A stretch of DNA of 64,000 nt from Geothrix sp. 21YS21S-2 (GCF_030846775.1 NZ_CP132910.1:4343001-4407000); one strand, 5' to 3'; positions 1-11,146 are shown, counted from the first letter of the stretch. Notes: generated from the sequence alone by a model not told the origin. Numbers and translations: made by a program.

Positions 1-2
1 AC

Positions 3-2102
3 ACGCAGGGCGGCATCATGGGCCACTACGGCATCGCCAAGGACATCACCGAGCGCAAGCTGGCCGAGCAGAGCCTGGCCGCCCAGAACCGCCTCCTGGA
101 GCGGGTCGCCTCGGGCGAGCCCATCCAGGAGCTGCTGGACGCCATCACCGGCACCCTGGAGCAGCTGGCCCCGGGCGCCATGGCCTCGATCCTCCTCACG
201 GGCGGCGCCGACGGCCGGCTCCGGTTCGGGTCCCACGCCGGCCTGCCGGAGGCCTTCTGCAAGGTCCTGGAGGGCGTTCCCGTGGCCGAGGGGCTCGGGC
301 CGTGTCCCACGGCGGCCTTCCGCAGGGAACCCGTCATCGTGGAGGACATCCGGACCGATGACCGCTTCCAGGGACACTTCCGCTCCTGGATGGAGGAGGC
401 GGGCCTGCGCTCCGTGTGGTCCACGCCCATCCTGGACTCCTCCGGCAACGTGCTGGGTTCCCTGGGGCTCTACCACCGCGAGCCCGGCGCGCCCGGGCCC
501 TTCGATCAGAGCATCATGGCCATGGCCACCCACGTGGCCGCCATCGCGCTGGAGGGCCACCTCGAGGAGCGGGCCCTCCAGGAGAGCTGGCTCCGCTTCC
601 GCCAGCTCTTCGAGGCCGCGCCCGTGCCCATGTGCATCCTGGGGGAGGGCGGCCTCATGGTGGCCCTCAACGGGCAGTTCAACCGGACCTTCGGGTACAG
701 CCTGGACGAGATCGGATCCCTGTCCCGGTGGCTGGAGCGCGCCTACCCCGACCCGGTGCGCCGGGAGGAGGCCCGGGCCTGGTGGGAGATCCGGTCCGCC
801 CCGGGCGGCGGGGCGCCGCCCGTGGAGACCACCCTGGCCTGCCTGGACGGGCAGGAGCGGACGGTGCTCCTTTCGGCCACCGCCATCGGCGGGGAGTTCC
901 TCCTCACGCTGTCCGACATCACGGAGCGGGTGAAGGCGGAGCGGGACCGCCAGGCGCTTCAGGCCGAGATGCAGCATTCCCAAAAGATGGAATCCATCGG
1001 GCGCCTCGCCGGGGGTGTGGCCCACGACTTCAACAACATGCTCGGCGTGATCGTGGCGAACGCGGAGGTGGGCCTCCTGCACACGCCGCCCGGCAAGAGC
1101 CAGGACCGCTTCGAGGAGATCAAGAAGGCAGCCATGAGGTCGGCGGACCTCACCCGCCAGCTCCTGGCCTTCGCCCGCAAGCAGGCCGTGTCGCCGTCGG
1201 TCATCGACCTCAACGAGGCCATCCCCGGCATGCTCCAGATGCTCTCGCGCCTGATCGGGGAGAACATCACCCTGGACTACACCCAGCGCGACGGCCTCTG
1301 GGCGATCCGCATGGACCCCACCCAGGTGGACCAGATCCTTGCGAACCTGGCCGTGAACGCCCGGGACGCCATCGCGGGGGTGGGCTGCATGGCCATCCGC
1401 ACGGAAAACCGCGTGCTGCGGGAGGGCGATCCAATGCCCGGCCACAACGCCCGCCCCGGCGAGTACGTGGTCCTGGAGGTGAGCGACACCGGCTGCGGCA
1501 TGGACGCGGAGGTCCTGGGCCACATCTTCGAGCCCTTCTTCACCACCAAGGCCATCGGGAAGGGCACGGGCCTCGGACTGGCGACGGTGTACGGGATCGT
1601 GAAGCAGAACGACGGCTTCATCGAGGTGCGCAGCGCCCCCGGCCAGGGGACCACCTTCCGGGTGCACCTGCCGCGCCACGCGGGCGCCGCGGAGAAGGCC
1701 GCCGCCCCGGGGGCGGACCGCCTGTCCGCTGGCGGCCGCGAGTGCGTCCTGGTGGTGGAGGACGAGCCCATGCATCTGGATGTCACCGTCATGCTCCTGG
1801 GCAGCCTGGGGTACCGGACCCTGGCCGCGGCCTCGCCCAGCGAGGCCCTGGCCTTCCTTCGAAATCCCAGCCTCGACATCGGCCTCCTGCTCACCGACGT
1901 GATCATGCCGGAGATGAACGGCCGGGAGCTGGCGGAGCGCGCGCGGAGGCTGCGTCCGGAACTGAAGTGCCTGCTCATGTCCGGCTACACCGCCGACGTC
2001 ATGGAGCACCACGGCGTGGTGGAAGGCGACCTGAAGGTCATGGGCAAGCCCTTCACCCTGGAGGTCCTGGCCGAGCGCGTGCGGACGGCCCTGGACGCCT
2101 AG
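3..2102 (+). CDS. Hybrid sensor histidine kinase (PAS-GAF-PAS-HisKA-HATPase-REC), 5' end missing
   Basis: The frame is open to the window edge and begins inside the end of a PAS/PAC module (GHYGIAKDITERK), so the true start lies upstream. Counting from the first ATG (position 18), a GAF domain spans about residues 28-180 and a second PAS about 190-310. The HisKA box GGVAHDFNNML carries phospho-acceptor His336. An HATPase domain (about 430-560, with DTGCGMD and GKGTGLGLATVYG) and a receiver with Asp627 (TDVIMPEMNG) follow. The protein should autophosphorylate and pass phosphate to its own receiver. There is no HPt domain, so the output partner is unknown. The next gene is convergent. Confidence 0.93.
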   Translation, partial: TQGGIMGHYGIAKDITERKLAEQSLAAQNRLLERVASGEPIQELLDAITGTLEQLAPGAMASILLTGGADGRLRFGSHAGLPEAFCKVLEGVPVAEGLGPCPTAAFRREPVIVEDIRTDDRFQGHFRSWMEEAGLRSVWSTPILDSSGNVLGSLGLYHREPGAPGPFDQSIMAMATHVAAIALEGHLEERALQESWLRFRQLFEAAPVPMCILGEGGLMVALNGQFNRTFGYSLDEIGSLSRWLERAYPDPVRREEARAWWEIRSAPGGGAPPVETTLACLDGQERTVLLSATAIGGEFLLTLSDITERVKAERDRQALQAEMQHSQKMESIGRLAGGVAHDFNNMLGVIVANAEVGLLHTPPGKSQDRFEEIKKAAMRSADLTRQLLAFARKQAVSPSVIDLNEAIPGMLQMLSRLIGENITLDYTQRDGLWAIRMDPTQVDQILANLAVNARDAIAGVGCMAIRTENRVLREGDPMPGHNARPGEYVVLEVSDTGCGMDAEVLGHIFEPFFTTKAIGKGTGLGLATVYGIVKQNDGFIEVRSAPGQGTTFRVHLPRHAGAAEKAAAPGADRLSAGGRECVLVVEDEPMHLDVTVMLLGSLGYRTLAAASPSEALAFLRNPSLDIGLLLTDVIMPEMNGRELAERARRLRPELKCLLMSGYTADVMEHHGVVEGDLKVMGKPFTLEVLAERVRTALDA

Positions 2103-2106
2103 GATT

Positions 2107-2748
2107 TCAGAGGGTACGGATCAGTTCCCTGAGTCCGTTCCACACGATCTGAACCCCGATGGCCAGCAGCACGAAGGCCGAGATCTGGCTCACCGTGGCC
2201 GCCCCGGTGGGTCCCATCTTCCGGATCACCGCGCCGGAGAAGCGGTAGAAGATGTAGACGGCCAGCGCGGCCAGGGCGATGCCGCCGGCCACGGCGGCGT
2301 AGCGGAGCAGCACCGGCGGGTCCAGGAGGTTGCCGGCGGGCACGAGGCTGAGGGTGACGGCCATGGTGCCCGGCCCGGCGGTGACCGGCAGGGTCAGGGG
2401 GAAGAAGGCCTTGTCCTTCATGCTGACCTGGATCTCGGCCTTCTCCGACTCCGTCATCCGGGGATCCCGGTTGAGCATGTGCCAGGCGGAGTGGAAGAGC
2501 AGCAGGCCCCCGGCCACGCTGATGACGGGGATGGAGATGCCCAGGAGCTTGAGCATCCAGCCCCCGATGAAGAGCAGGGAGGTGAGGAGGGCGAAGGTGT
2601 AGATGCCGATGAGGCGGGCCAGCCGGTTCCGCTCCGGTTCCTGCACGTGACCCGTGAGCTGCAGGAACACCGGCGCCATGGCCGGCGGGTTCAGGATGGG
2701 GAACAGGGCGAGGAAGGTGAAGAACGTGAGGTACAGCGTTCCAGGCAT
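2107..2748 (-). CDS. MarC-family integral membrane protein
   Basis: A hydrophobic protein of 213 residues with about six membrane segments. MarC-family features are the N-terminal FLALFPILNPPAMAPVFL segment and the central PLTLPVTAGPGTMAVTLSL segment. The role of the family in cells is poorly defined; the early link to multiple antibiotic resistance was withdrawn, so no substrate is given. The ATG at 2748 puts the first membrane helix near the N-terminus. An in-frame GTG nine codons upstream (2775) is an alternative, and neither start has a clear ribosome binding site. It runs convergently into the sensor kinase gene with a 4-base gap. Confidence 0.85.
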   Translation of the reverse strand: MPGTLYLTFFTFLALFPILNPPAMAPVFLQLTGHVQEPERNRLARLIGIYTFALLTSLLFIGGWMLKLLGISIPVISVAGGLLLFHSAWHMLNRDPRMTESEKAEIQVSMKDKAFFPLTLPVTAGPGTMAVTLSLVPAGNLLDPPVLLRYAAVAGGIALAALAVYIFYRFSGAVIRKMGPTGAATVSQISAFVLLAIGVQIVWNGLRELIRTL

Positions 2749-2812
2749 GGGTCGTCCGGTGCGCGGAACCCCCACCGGCGCGGCCGGGGGGGTCCGGAAG
2801 TTCAGGCGGGCG

Positions 2813-3013
2813 CTACTTGCCGCGGTTGGAGGAGCGGGTGTGGCCCTGGACGGTGCCCTTCTCGGCGGAACGGGCGTTGGGCTTGGTGCCCTTGGGGCCC
2901 ATGCCGGTGGCCTTCTTCAGGGCCGGCACATGGGATTCGGTGTGGGTCTCGGCCTTTTTGGCGGGGAGCTTGCTCAGGAGGTCGGCGGTGATGGAAGGAT
3001 CGGGTTTGGACAC
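2813..3013 (-). CDS. Small basic hypothetical protein
   Basis: A 66-residue, Lys/Arg/Ser/Thr-rich protein beginning MSKPDPSITADLLSKLP. It has no Cys, signal peptide or membrane helix. The start is GTG (3013), preceded by GAGG at a good distance. The composition looks coding and the likely disordered basic tail (GHTRSSNRGK) could bind nucleic acid, but no family is recognised. It lies 75 bases downstream of ubiE on the same strand and could be cotranscribed with it. Confidence 0.55.
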   Translation of the reverse strand: MSKPDPSITADLLSKLPAKKAETHTESHVPALKKATGMGPKGTKPNARSAEKGTVQGHTRSSNRGK

Positions 3014-3088
3014 GGCGGAACCTCGCTTTTGAAGGATCGGGTTGGGGGGCTGGAGCCCGGATTCCAGTGTAACACCCCTGTCCCGCCC

Positions 3089-3781
3089 CTATTTCACGCC
3101 CAGGTGCAGGGCCACGATGCCGCCCGTGAGGTCGGTCCACCCCACCTCCCGGAACCCGGCCTCCGCGAGCTCCCGGGCCAGGCTGGGCTGGTCGGGGAAG
3201 GAGCGGATGCTCTCGGGCAGGTAGGTGTAGGCTCCGGGGTCTCCGCTGATCCAGCCTCCCACCTTCGGGAGGATCCTGCGGCTGTAGAGGTCGTAGAAGG
3301 CCCGAAGCCACGCGAAGCGGGGCCGGCTGAACTCCAGGATGGTGAGCCGGCCCCCGGGCCGCAGGACCCGCCGGAACTCCCCGTAGGCCAGGGCGCGGTC
3401 CTCGACGTTGCGGATGCCGTAGCAGATGGTGATGCCGTCGAAGGTCTCCGCCCGGAAGGGCAGGTGCTGGGCGTCGGCGCCCACGGAGGCCCAGATGAGG
3501 CGTTCCCGCCCCTTCCTGCGGAACTTGCCCGGGCCCAGGCGCAGCATCTCCTGGGTGAAATCCGTGGAGATCACCTCCGCTCCGCGCCGGGCCAGGGCCA
3601 GGGAGGAGTCCCCCGTGCCCGCGGCCACGTCCAGGTAGCGCCGGCCCGGGGCGGCCCCGGAGGCCCTGGCCATGCGGCGCCACCAGTAGAAATCCGTGCC
3701 GAGGGAGAGAACATGATTGAGCAGGTCATATTTGCCGGCTATGCCGGAGAACATGGCCTGGACTTTACTTCCCTCTGGCAT
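3089..3781 (-). CDS. ubiE: Demethylmenaquinone/ubiquinone C-methyltransferase, UbiE/MenG family
   Basis: A class I SAM-dependent methyltransferase of 230 residues that performs the final C-methylation in menaquinone (or ubiquinone) synthesis. The family signature near the N-terminus is VQAMFSGIAGKYDLLNHVLS. The SAM-binding loop is YLDVAAGTGDSSL, and GIRNVEDRALAYGEFRRVLRPGG is the usual UbiE motif region around the post-I and II strands. The ATG at 3781 is chosen because GGAGG lies 8 bases upstream of it; an earlier in-frame GTG (3808) would extend the protein by nine residues. It diverges from the acyl-CoA dehydrogenase gene across about 110 bases. Confidence 0.92.
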   Translation of the reverse strand: MPEGSKVQAMFSGIAGKYDLLNHVLSLGTDFYWWRRMARASGAAPGRRYLDVAAGTGDSSLALARRGAEVISTDFTQEMLRLGPGKFRRKGRERLIWASVGADAQHLPFRAETFDGITICYGIRNVEDRALAYGEFRRVLRPGGRLTILEFSRPRFAWLRAFYDLYSRRILPKVGGWISGDPGAYTYLPESIRSFPDQPSLARELAEAGFREVGWTDLTGGIVALHLGVK

Positions 3782-3844
3782 GCGTGTCACCTCCATCACA
3801 TGATCCACGGTCCGGGACCCTTGTGTCAGCCCATCCGGTTAAAC

Positions 3845-3857
3845 TGTGAACTTCACA
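3845..3857. promoter_or_regulatory. Perfect palindrome TGTGAACTTCACA, possible operator
   Basis: A perfect 6+1+6 inverted repeat in the divergent intergenic region between ubiE and the acyl-CoA dehydrogenase gene, 37 bases upstream of the dehydrogenase start. The position suits a repressor or activator site. The half-site resembles a CRP half-site but the spacing (3 rather than 6 bases between TGTGA and TCACA) is wrong for CRP. No regulator can be named. Confidence 0.4.
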
Positions 3858-3893
3858 AGTCCGGGTTATGCCCATCCCCCCCTTGGAGGATTC

Positions 3894-5651
3894 ATGGAAG
3901 TCAGTGCCAGCGAGAAGCTCTTCGGAGGCAGTTTCCTCCTTTCGGCCATCGGTTCCCAGCCCCAGTTCACCCCCGAGGAGCTGAGCGACGAGACCAAGGC
4001 CATCGGGGAAGCCGCCCGGGACTTCATGGAAGGGGAGGTCCTGCCCCAGGACGCGGCCCTGGACCAGGTGGACCTGGAGCTGAGCCGGGACCTGCTCCGC
4101 AAGGCCGGCGAGCTGGGCCTGCTGAGCCTGGAGATCCCCGAAGCCTACGACGGCATGGACCTGGACAAGAAGACCGGCCTGGTGCTCCTGGAGGAGGTCG
4201 GCAAGCAGGCTTCCTTCTCCGTGAGCTACGGCGCCCACACCGGCATCGGCACCCTGCCCATCGTCTACTTCGGGTCCCCTGAGCAGAAGGCCAAGTACCT
4301 CCCGCTCCTGGCCTCCGGCGAGAAGCTGGCCGCCTACGCCCTCACCGAGGCCGGCTCGGGCTCGGACGCCATGAACGCCAAGACCACCGCCGTCCTGGAC
4401 GGCGACCACTGGGTGCTCAACGGCGGCAAGATGTGGATCACCAACGCCGGTTTCGCCGACGTCTTCGTGGTCTTCGCCAAGGTCGACGGCCGCAAGTTCA
4501 GCGCGTTCATCGTCGAGAAGGAGGACCCCGGGTTCTCCACCGGCCTCGAGGAGCACAAGCTGGGCATCAAGGGCTCCTCCACCCGCGCCCTCATCATGGA
4601 GAACTGCCGCATCCCCAAGGACCGCCTCCTGGGCGAGGTGGGACGCGGGCACCGCATCGCCTTCGGCATCCTGAACATCGGCCGCTTCAAGCTGGGCGCC
4701 GGCTGCACCGGCACCGCCAAGGTGGTCCTCGAATACACGATCAAGTACACCGGCGAGCGCCAGCAGTTCGGCAAGCCCCTGCACGCCTTCGGCCTCATCC
4801 AGTCCAAGCTGGCCGACATCGGCACCCGCATCTTCGTGGGCGAGGCCATGAATTTCCGCACCATCGGCTACGTCGACGAGCGCATGCACGCCATCAGCTG
4901 GGACCAGGAGGGCGCCGCCAAGGCCAAGCTCGACATCATGGACGAGTACGCCATGGAGGCCTCCATCGCCAAGGTGTGGGGCTCGGAAGCCCTCTTCCTG
5001 TCCGCGGACGACGCGGTGCAGGCCTTCGGCGGCTACGGCTTCTCCAGCGAGTACCCCCCCGAGAAGATCTACCGCGACAACCGCATCAACCGCATCTTCG
5101 AGGGCACCAACGAGATCAACCGGCTCATCATCGCCGGCGCCCTGTTCAAGCGCGCCAGCAACGGCTCCCTGCCCCTGGACCGCTCCACCGCCAACGTCCC
5201 CGAGGCCCCCGAGGGTCCCATGGGCCGTTCCATGCACGCCGTGGAGCTGGCCAAGCGCCTCTGCATCTACGCCTCGGCCGCGGCCCTGGACGTGTGCGGC
5301 CAGAAGCTCATCGAGAACCAGGAGGCCGCCGCCCGCGTCGCCGACATGCTCACCGAGATCTACGCCATGGAGAGCGCCGTGGTGCGCGCCGCGAAGATGA
5401 CCGAGGGCGGCCACCGCTGGGCCGGGCTGGCCCGGCAGTTCGCCGACGTCTACGTGAACGAGGCCTGGCACAAGGTGCAGGTCAACGCCCGCATGCTGCT
5501 GGCCGAGGTGCTCGAAGGCGGGGACCTGGACAAGGGCCTGGGCGACCTGGAGGCCTTCGCCGGCTTCGTTCCCGCCTCCAGCTCGAAGCTGCGCGCCGCC
5601 ATCGCCGCCCAGCTCATCGAGAAGGGGTCCTACCCCATCGTCCAGTACTGA
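3894..5651 (+). CDS. Acyl-CoA dehydrogenase, long two-domain (FadE/VLCAD-like) type
   Basis: A flavoenzyme of 585 residues that catalyses alpha,beta-dehydrogenation of acyl-CoA in fatty-acid oxidation. The order is N-terminal helical domain, flavin-contacting middle domain (YALTEAGSGSDAM, WITNAGFADVFVVF), C-terminal helical domain (GERQQFGKPLHAFGLIQ) and the catalytic-loop motif IFEGTNEINR with its conserved Glu. About 170 residues follow the standard core, as in VLCAD/ACAD9 and the Bacillus FadE type. The start at 3894 is set by GGAGG a few bases upstream (TTGGAGGATTC ATG); an in-frame ATG at 3846 lacks this. The 3' end overlaps the convergent esterase-like gene by 22 bases. Confidence 0.94.
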   Translation: MEVSASEKLFGGSFLLSAIGSQPQFTPEELSDETKAIGEAARDFMEGEVLPQDAALDQVDLELSRDLLRKAGELGLLSLEIPEAYDGMDLDKKTGLVLLEEVGKQASFSVSYGAHTGIGTLPIVYFGSPEQKAKYLPLLASGEKLAAYALTEAGSGSDAMNAKTTAVLDGDHWVLNGGKMWITNAGFADVFVVFAKVDGRKFSAFIVEKEDPGFSTGLEEHKLGIKGSSTRALIMENCRIPKDRLLGEVGRGHRIAFGILNIGRFKLGAGCTGTAKVVLEYTIKYTGERQQFGKPLHAFGLIQSKLADIGTRIFVGEAMNFRTIGYVDERMHAISWDQEGAAKAKLDIMDEYAMEASIAKVWGSEALFLSADDAVQAFGGYGFSSEYPPEKIYRDNRINRIFEGTNEINRLIIAGALFKRASNGSLPLDRSTANVPEAPEGPMGRSMHAVELAKRLCIYASAAALDVCGQKLIENQEAAARVADMLTEIYAMESAVVRAAKMTEGGHRWAGLARQFADVYVNEAWHKVQVNARMLLAEVLEGGDLDKGLGDLEAFAGFVPASSSKLRAAIAAQLIEKGSYPIVQY

Positions 5652-7528
5652 CAGGGCGCCGTTTCCGCGAAGAACGCCAGGGCATCGTACCGGTCCACCA
5701 CGGGATCCATCACCATGGATTCCGCAGGGTGGGCCGGATCGTATTCCAGGTTGACGAACCAGGTTCCCTGCGGTTCGCTCAGCCAGCGCCGGACCGGTCC
5801 CGCCGAAGGGACCTTCCGGAGGTCCAGGAAGAACCTGGGCTCCCCGGTCGAGGCCAGGGCGGCATCCAGCGTCCCCCGAGCCATCGGTTCCACGGTGCGG
5901 GGCACCGGTTCGAGAATTCCTCCCAACGTCCTGAAGGCCAGGAACCCCCCCCGGCCGAAGGCGGTTCCCAGCGCCACGTAGCCCGGGCCGAGGCCCTGGC
6001 TGAGCCGCCAGCCCAGGGTCGGGAATCCGCAGGGGCCCTGGGCAGCCTTGGTGATGTGCCCGTTGTGGGCCCACAGGAGGACACGGGCGCCGACCCCCTC
6101 CTGGCGGAGGACCCAGTACACGTTTTCAGCCATGGCATTTTCCCTCGCCTCAAGCCCTCTCGGGACATCCCCGGCCACGGGGATGAACTGCCCCAGGACC
6201 ACCAGGGCCTGGCGCTGGCGGGCGAAACCGGTCTCCCCCGCGGCCCGGATGAAGGCCTTCTTCCGGGCGTCCATCCGCGCCAGCAGCCCGTCCAGCGCCG
6301 CCCTCCAGGCGATCCGGTTCGGCGGTGCGGTCACCTTGGCGATGGGCTGTGCCAGCAAGAGTCCCTTCACGCGGCGTTCCAGCACCCTTGCGGATTCTGG
6401 ATCCGTCCTCCGGAAGAAAGCCAGGGCATGGTGGAAGGGAGGGCCCGGATCCATCATGTCGATGCCATGGACCCTGATCCTCGAGCCGCGGTCCCGCTCC
6501 AGGTTGTGGGTCCTCAGGGCGACAAGCAGGTTCCGGAATTCCAGCACCCGGAAGGGGGGCGGGAGCGCGGGAAGGGGGTCCGGACCGTCGCCCTGGACAT
6601 AGGCGTCCACCCCGAACGCCTCGACCAGGCCCATCTCCAATGCGAGGGCGCGCACCGATCCCGCTTGGGCCAGCGACATCAAGGTGAGGTGGACCAGCTG
6701 GGCGAATTCGCGGGTTCCGTGGGTGGCTTCGCCCATGCCGAAGACCTGGCCGGATCGGGCCAGGGCCAGCAGGGCAGGATCGAGGGCCTCGTCCCGTTCC
6801 GGATCCGCCAGGGAGACCGCCTCCCTTCTGATCCAGGTTCCCACGTCCGCCGGGGCCGGGCTGGGCTCCGGAAGCAGCTCCGGATTCCATTCAAGGGGGG
6901 ATTTCCCGACCTCGAGCCACGCCGCTGGCGCCCGGCCTCTTTTCCCGACGGCCGAAAGGCCGTACCGCCCCTCGTCAAGGGCCACCTGGAAGGCCCCGGA
7001 CCGGGTCCGTACCCACCGCACCTGATCGAACCGCAACACCGCCGTCCCATCCGATGGAACCAGAGCGATCACGCCCTCCACCCCAGGCCTTCCCTTCCCT
7101 CCGCCCAGGCGTCCCCGCAGGACGGTTCCTCCCGACCTCAGGCGCAGTGGAAAGGGCAGGACAAAGGTTTCCCCCGGGGTCAGCGTGACCCGGCCGACGT
7201 TGGCCCCCGCCAGGGTTGGGTGACTAGCGGAAATGCCGTAGGCCCCGGCGGGGCGATGAATCCGGAAGGCGCCCATGCTGTCCGTGCGGACCCAGGCGAT
7301 GGACGCAGCTTCGACCGGGCTGCGCATGTCGGCGGGGAAAACCGCCACCTCCACGCCCTTCAAGAATGCGCCATCCGGCCCCTGCACCCGGCCCTCCAGC
7401 GTTCCCTTTACGGTGCCGCAGTGGAGGACCAGGGCCAAGGTGCAAAGGAGGATCAGCCGGAATCCTGCCGGGGCAGGTTCCCTGAGGTCCTGTGACCGGT
7501 CAGGGGCGTCGCAGCTGTGGCTGACCAT
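5630..7528 (-). CDS. Erythromycin-esterase-superfamily protein with N-terminal carboxypeptidase-regulatory-like region
   Basis: About 632 residues. An N-terminal hydrophobic stretch (FRLILLCTLALVLH) looks like an export signal. One or two beta-sandwich regulatory-like modules follow (GTLEGRVQGPDGAFLKGVEV, then GTVLRGRLGGGKGRPGVEG). The C-terminal 400 residues carry the erythromycin esterase superfamily landmarks GMGEATHGTREF, LALEMGLVEAFG, RVHGIDMMD and LLWAHNGHI. Known members open macrolide lactones, but most of the superfamily has no proven substrate, so resistance should not be assumed. The start is uncertain: ATG 7528 or TTG 7540, both overlapping the upstream small gene, which suggests cotranscription and coupling. 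Confidence 0.8.
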   Translation of the reverse strand: MVSHSCDAPDRSQDLREPAPAGFRLILLCTLALVLHCGTVKGTLEGRVQGPDGAFLKGVEVAVFPADMRSPVEAASIAWVRTDSMGAFRIHRPAGAYGISASHPTLAGANVGRVTLTPGETFVLPFPLRLRSGGTVLRGRLGGGKGRPGVEGVIALVPSDGTAVLRFDQVRWVRTRSGAFQVALDEGRYGLSAVGKRGRAPAAWLEVGKSPLEWNPELLPEPSPAPADVGTWIRREAVSLADPERDEALDPALLALARSGQVFGMGEATHGTREFAQLVHLTLMSLAQAGSVRALALEMGLVEAFGVDAYVQGDGPDPLPALPPPFRVLEFRNLLVALRTHNLERDRGSRIRVHGIDMMDPGPPFHHALAFFRRTDPESARVLERRVKGLLLAQPIAKVTAPPNRIAWRAALDGLLARMDARKKAFIRAAGETGFARQRQALVVLGQFIPVAGDVPRGLEARENAMAENVYWVLRQEGVGARVLLWAHNGHITKAAQGPCGFPTLGWRLSQGLGPGYVALGTAFGRGGFLAFRTLGGILEPVPRTVEPMARGTLDAALASTGEPRFFLDLRKVPSAGPVRRWLSEPQGTWFVNLEYDPAHPAESMVMDPVVDRYDALAFFAETAPCQYWTMG

Positions 7529-7793
7529 AACCCGTGGCAAGGCGATGCTTCAGTAATTCAACGTTCCAATTCGGGTCAGGGGGGGCAAGGATCGCTGGGT
7601 TGGCTCTGGTCAGCGTCTCGAACCGCTCCCTGGCCTCAGCCTGTCGAGCCGCCAGGTATAGGTCATGGGGATCAGGTCCCGGATTGAGCGGGGTCCCCTT
7701 GATGACCAATCTGACGGTTCTGAACATCCCTCCATGGATGGTCGATAGGGCATGCTCATCCACCCTCTGAATTGAATCAGGTAGGTTTTTCAT
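7500..7793 (-). CDS. Small protein with double-glycine-like leader
   Basis: A 97-residue protein with a strong ribosome binding site (AGGAGG about 9 bases upstream). Its N-terminus, MKNLPDSIQRVDEHALSTIHGG, resembles a double-glycine leader of secreted peptides and nitrile-hydratase-like/bacteriocin precursors: small or aliphatic residues at -12, -7 and -4 and Gly-Gly at -2/-1. The remaining 75 residues are hydrophilic, Pro-rich, Cys-free, and end in GYGQPQLRRP. No peptidase-ABC transporter is visible nearby, so processing is conjecture. The 3' end overlaps the esterase-like gene by about 29-41 bases, so the two are probably one operon. Confidence 0.65.
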   Translation of the reverse strand: MKNLPDSIQRVDEHALSTIHGGMFRTVRLVIKGTPLNPGPDPHDLYLAARQAEARERFETLTRANPAILAPPDPNWNVELLKHRLATGYGQPQLRRP

Positions 7794-8009
7794 GTAGGTC
7801 TCCTCCTGCTAGGAGCCGGTGCTACCGGACGGTCTGAAATTCCAGGCCCGGACCCTCCAGGCCCACCTTTGATGTGTCCCATTTCCGATCAAGGTGCCAG
7901 GGCCGTACCGAAGGGGGCCGTGCGAACGTTGCTGCCGCGGGTCCTCCCTCCTGGCCGTTGCGTTCCACCCGGCCGGAGGCGCATAGTGGTTCCGGCCGTG
8001 GAGGTTCCC
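7794..8009. other. Divergent intergenic region
   Basis: 216 bases between two divergently transcribed genes. It must hold both promoters. Beyond the two ribosome binding sites at its edges I see no convincing -35/-10 pair, terminator or repeat. Confidence 0.5.
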
Positions 8010-8489
8010 ATGCTGTCCCACACCCTGCTGCTGGCCGTCCTCGTCGCCCCCGCCCAGAGCGTCCATCCCCCCTGGGCCCCGGGCGTGGCCTACAACGTCC
8101 GGGATCTGGTGAGCTACCTGGGGGTGGAGTACGTGTGCTGGCAGGCGCACACTTCCCGCGCGGGGCTGGAGCCCCCGGCGGCGCCCTCCCTGTGGCGGGT
8201 GTTCTCCGGGCGGGAGACGGCCGTCCCTGCGGTGCCCCTGGGGCTGGCGGCCGTGGCGGTGGGACCCGCCCGGATCGTCGTCACCTGGAGCCTGGTCCCG
8301 GGCGCCACCGGCTACGACCTCCTGGTGGATGGAACCGTGGTGGGCGGGGCGGCGAGCCCCTACCAGCACAAGGGGCTGACCCCCGGCTCGGCCCACGCCT
8401 ACCGGGTGCGGGCGGTGAACGAGGGCGTCAGCAGTGCCTGGAGCGAGGCCGTCACCTGCTCGACGGAGCGGGCTACCTCCGGAAAGTGA
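8010..8489 (+). CDS. Secreted chitin-binding (CBM5/12-like) plus fibronectin type III protein
   Basis: 159 residues. The signal peptide is MLSHTLLLAVLVAPAQS. A carbohydrate-binding module with the ChiC_BD pattern follows: W at the start, YNVRDLVSYLGVEYVCWQAH, then SLWRVF (about residues 20-68). Residues about 75-155 form an FN3 domain (LGLAAVAVGPARIVVTWSL, YDLLVDG, YRVRAVNEG, WSEAV). There is no catalytic domain, so it is probably an extracellular binding protein or accessory subunit. The start at 8010 has GGAGG upstream and places the signal peptide at the terminus. The last 17 bases overlap the convergent DMT-like gene. Confidence 0.82.
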   Translation: MLSHTLLLAVLVAPAQSVHPPWAPGVAYNVRDLVSYLGVEYVCWQAHTSRAGLEPPAAPSLWRVFSGRETAVPAVPLGLAAVAVGPARIVVTWSLVPGATGYDLLVDGTVVGGAASPYQHKGLTPGSAHAYRVRAVNEGVSSAWSEAVTCSTERATSGK

Positions 8490-8813
8490 AGAACACCGCC
8501 CCCACCAGGCACAGCGCGGCCCAGACGTGGTTGAGGGTGAGCCGCTCGCGCATGTAGAACACCGCGAACACCGCGAAGACGCAGAGGGTGACCACCTCCT
8601 GGATCACCTTCAGCTGGGGCAGGGAGTAGCGCCCGTAGCCGATGCGGTTGGCCGGGACCATGAGCGAGTACTCGAAGAAGGCGATGCCCCAGCTGGTGAG
8701 GATGGCCACCAGGAGCGGGGCGTCCCGCTGGGACTTCAGGTGCCCGTACCAGGCGAAGGTCATGAAGACGTTGGAGACCACCAGCAGCGTGATGGGGAGC
8801 CAGGTGCGGACGG

Positions 8814-8817
<4 letters not shown>
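8473..8817 (-). CDS. DMT-superfamily-like small membrane protein (DUF486 type)
   Basis: 114 residues with four hydrophobic helices (for example WLPITLLVVSNVFMTFAWYG and VVTLCVFAVFAVFYM). It matches the DUF486 half-size DMT-type proteins, including the motif around SWGIAFFEYSLMVPANRIGY. The function is unknown; related small exporters act as dimers. Its ATG overlaps the stop of the upstream hybrid kinase (ATGA), so the two should be translationally coupled, an odd pairing for a kinase and a transporter-like protein. Confidence 0.85.
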
Positions 8818-11105
<2,288 letters not shown>

Positions 11106-11146
11106 GCGAATATGATACGTGCACCCGGCAGGAGGGAGACGATCGC

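Noticed and set aside
3845-3857. CRP binding site
   Set aside because: The half-sites are separated by 3 bases, not 6.
4433-7495. 1,020-codon plus-strand open frame
   Set aside because: It crosses the acyl-CoA dehydrogenase (sense, other frame) and the esterase gene (antisense) and has Arg/His/Pro-rich content with no domain.
5630-7528. Macrolide resistance gene
   Set aside because: Superfamily motifs alone do not show erythromycin hydrolysis; most relatives have unknown substrates, and here an extra N-terminal module is present.
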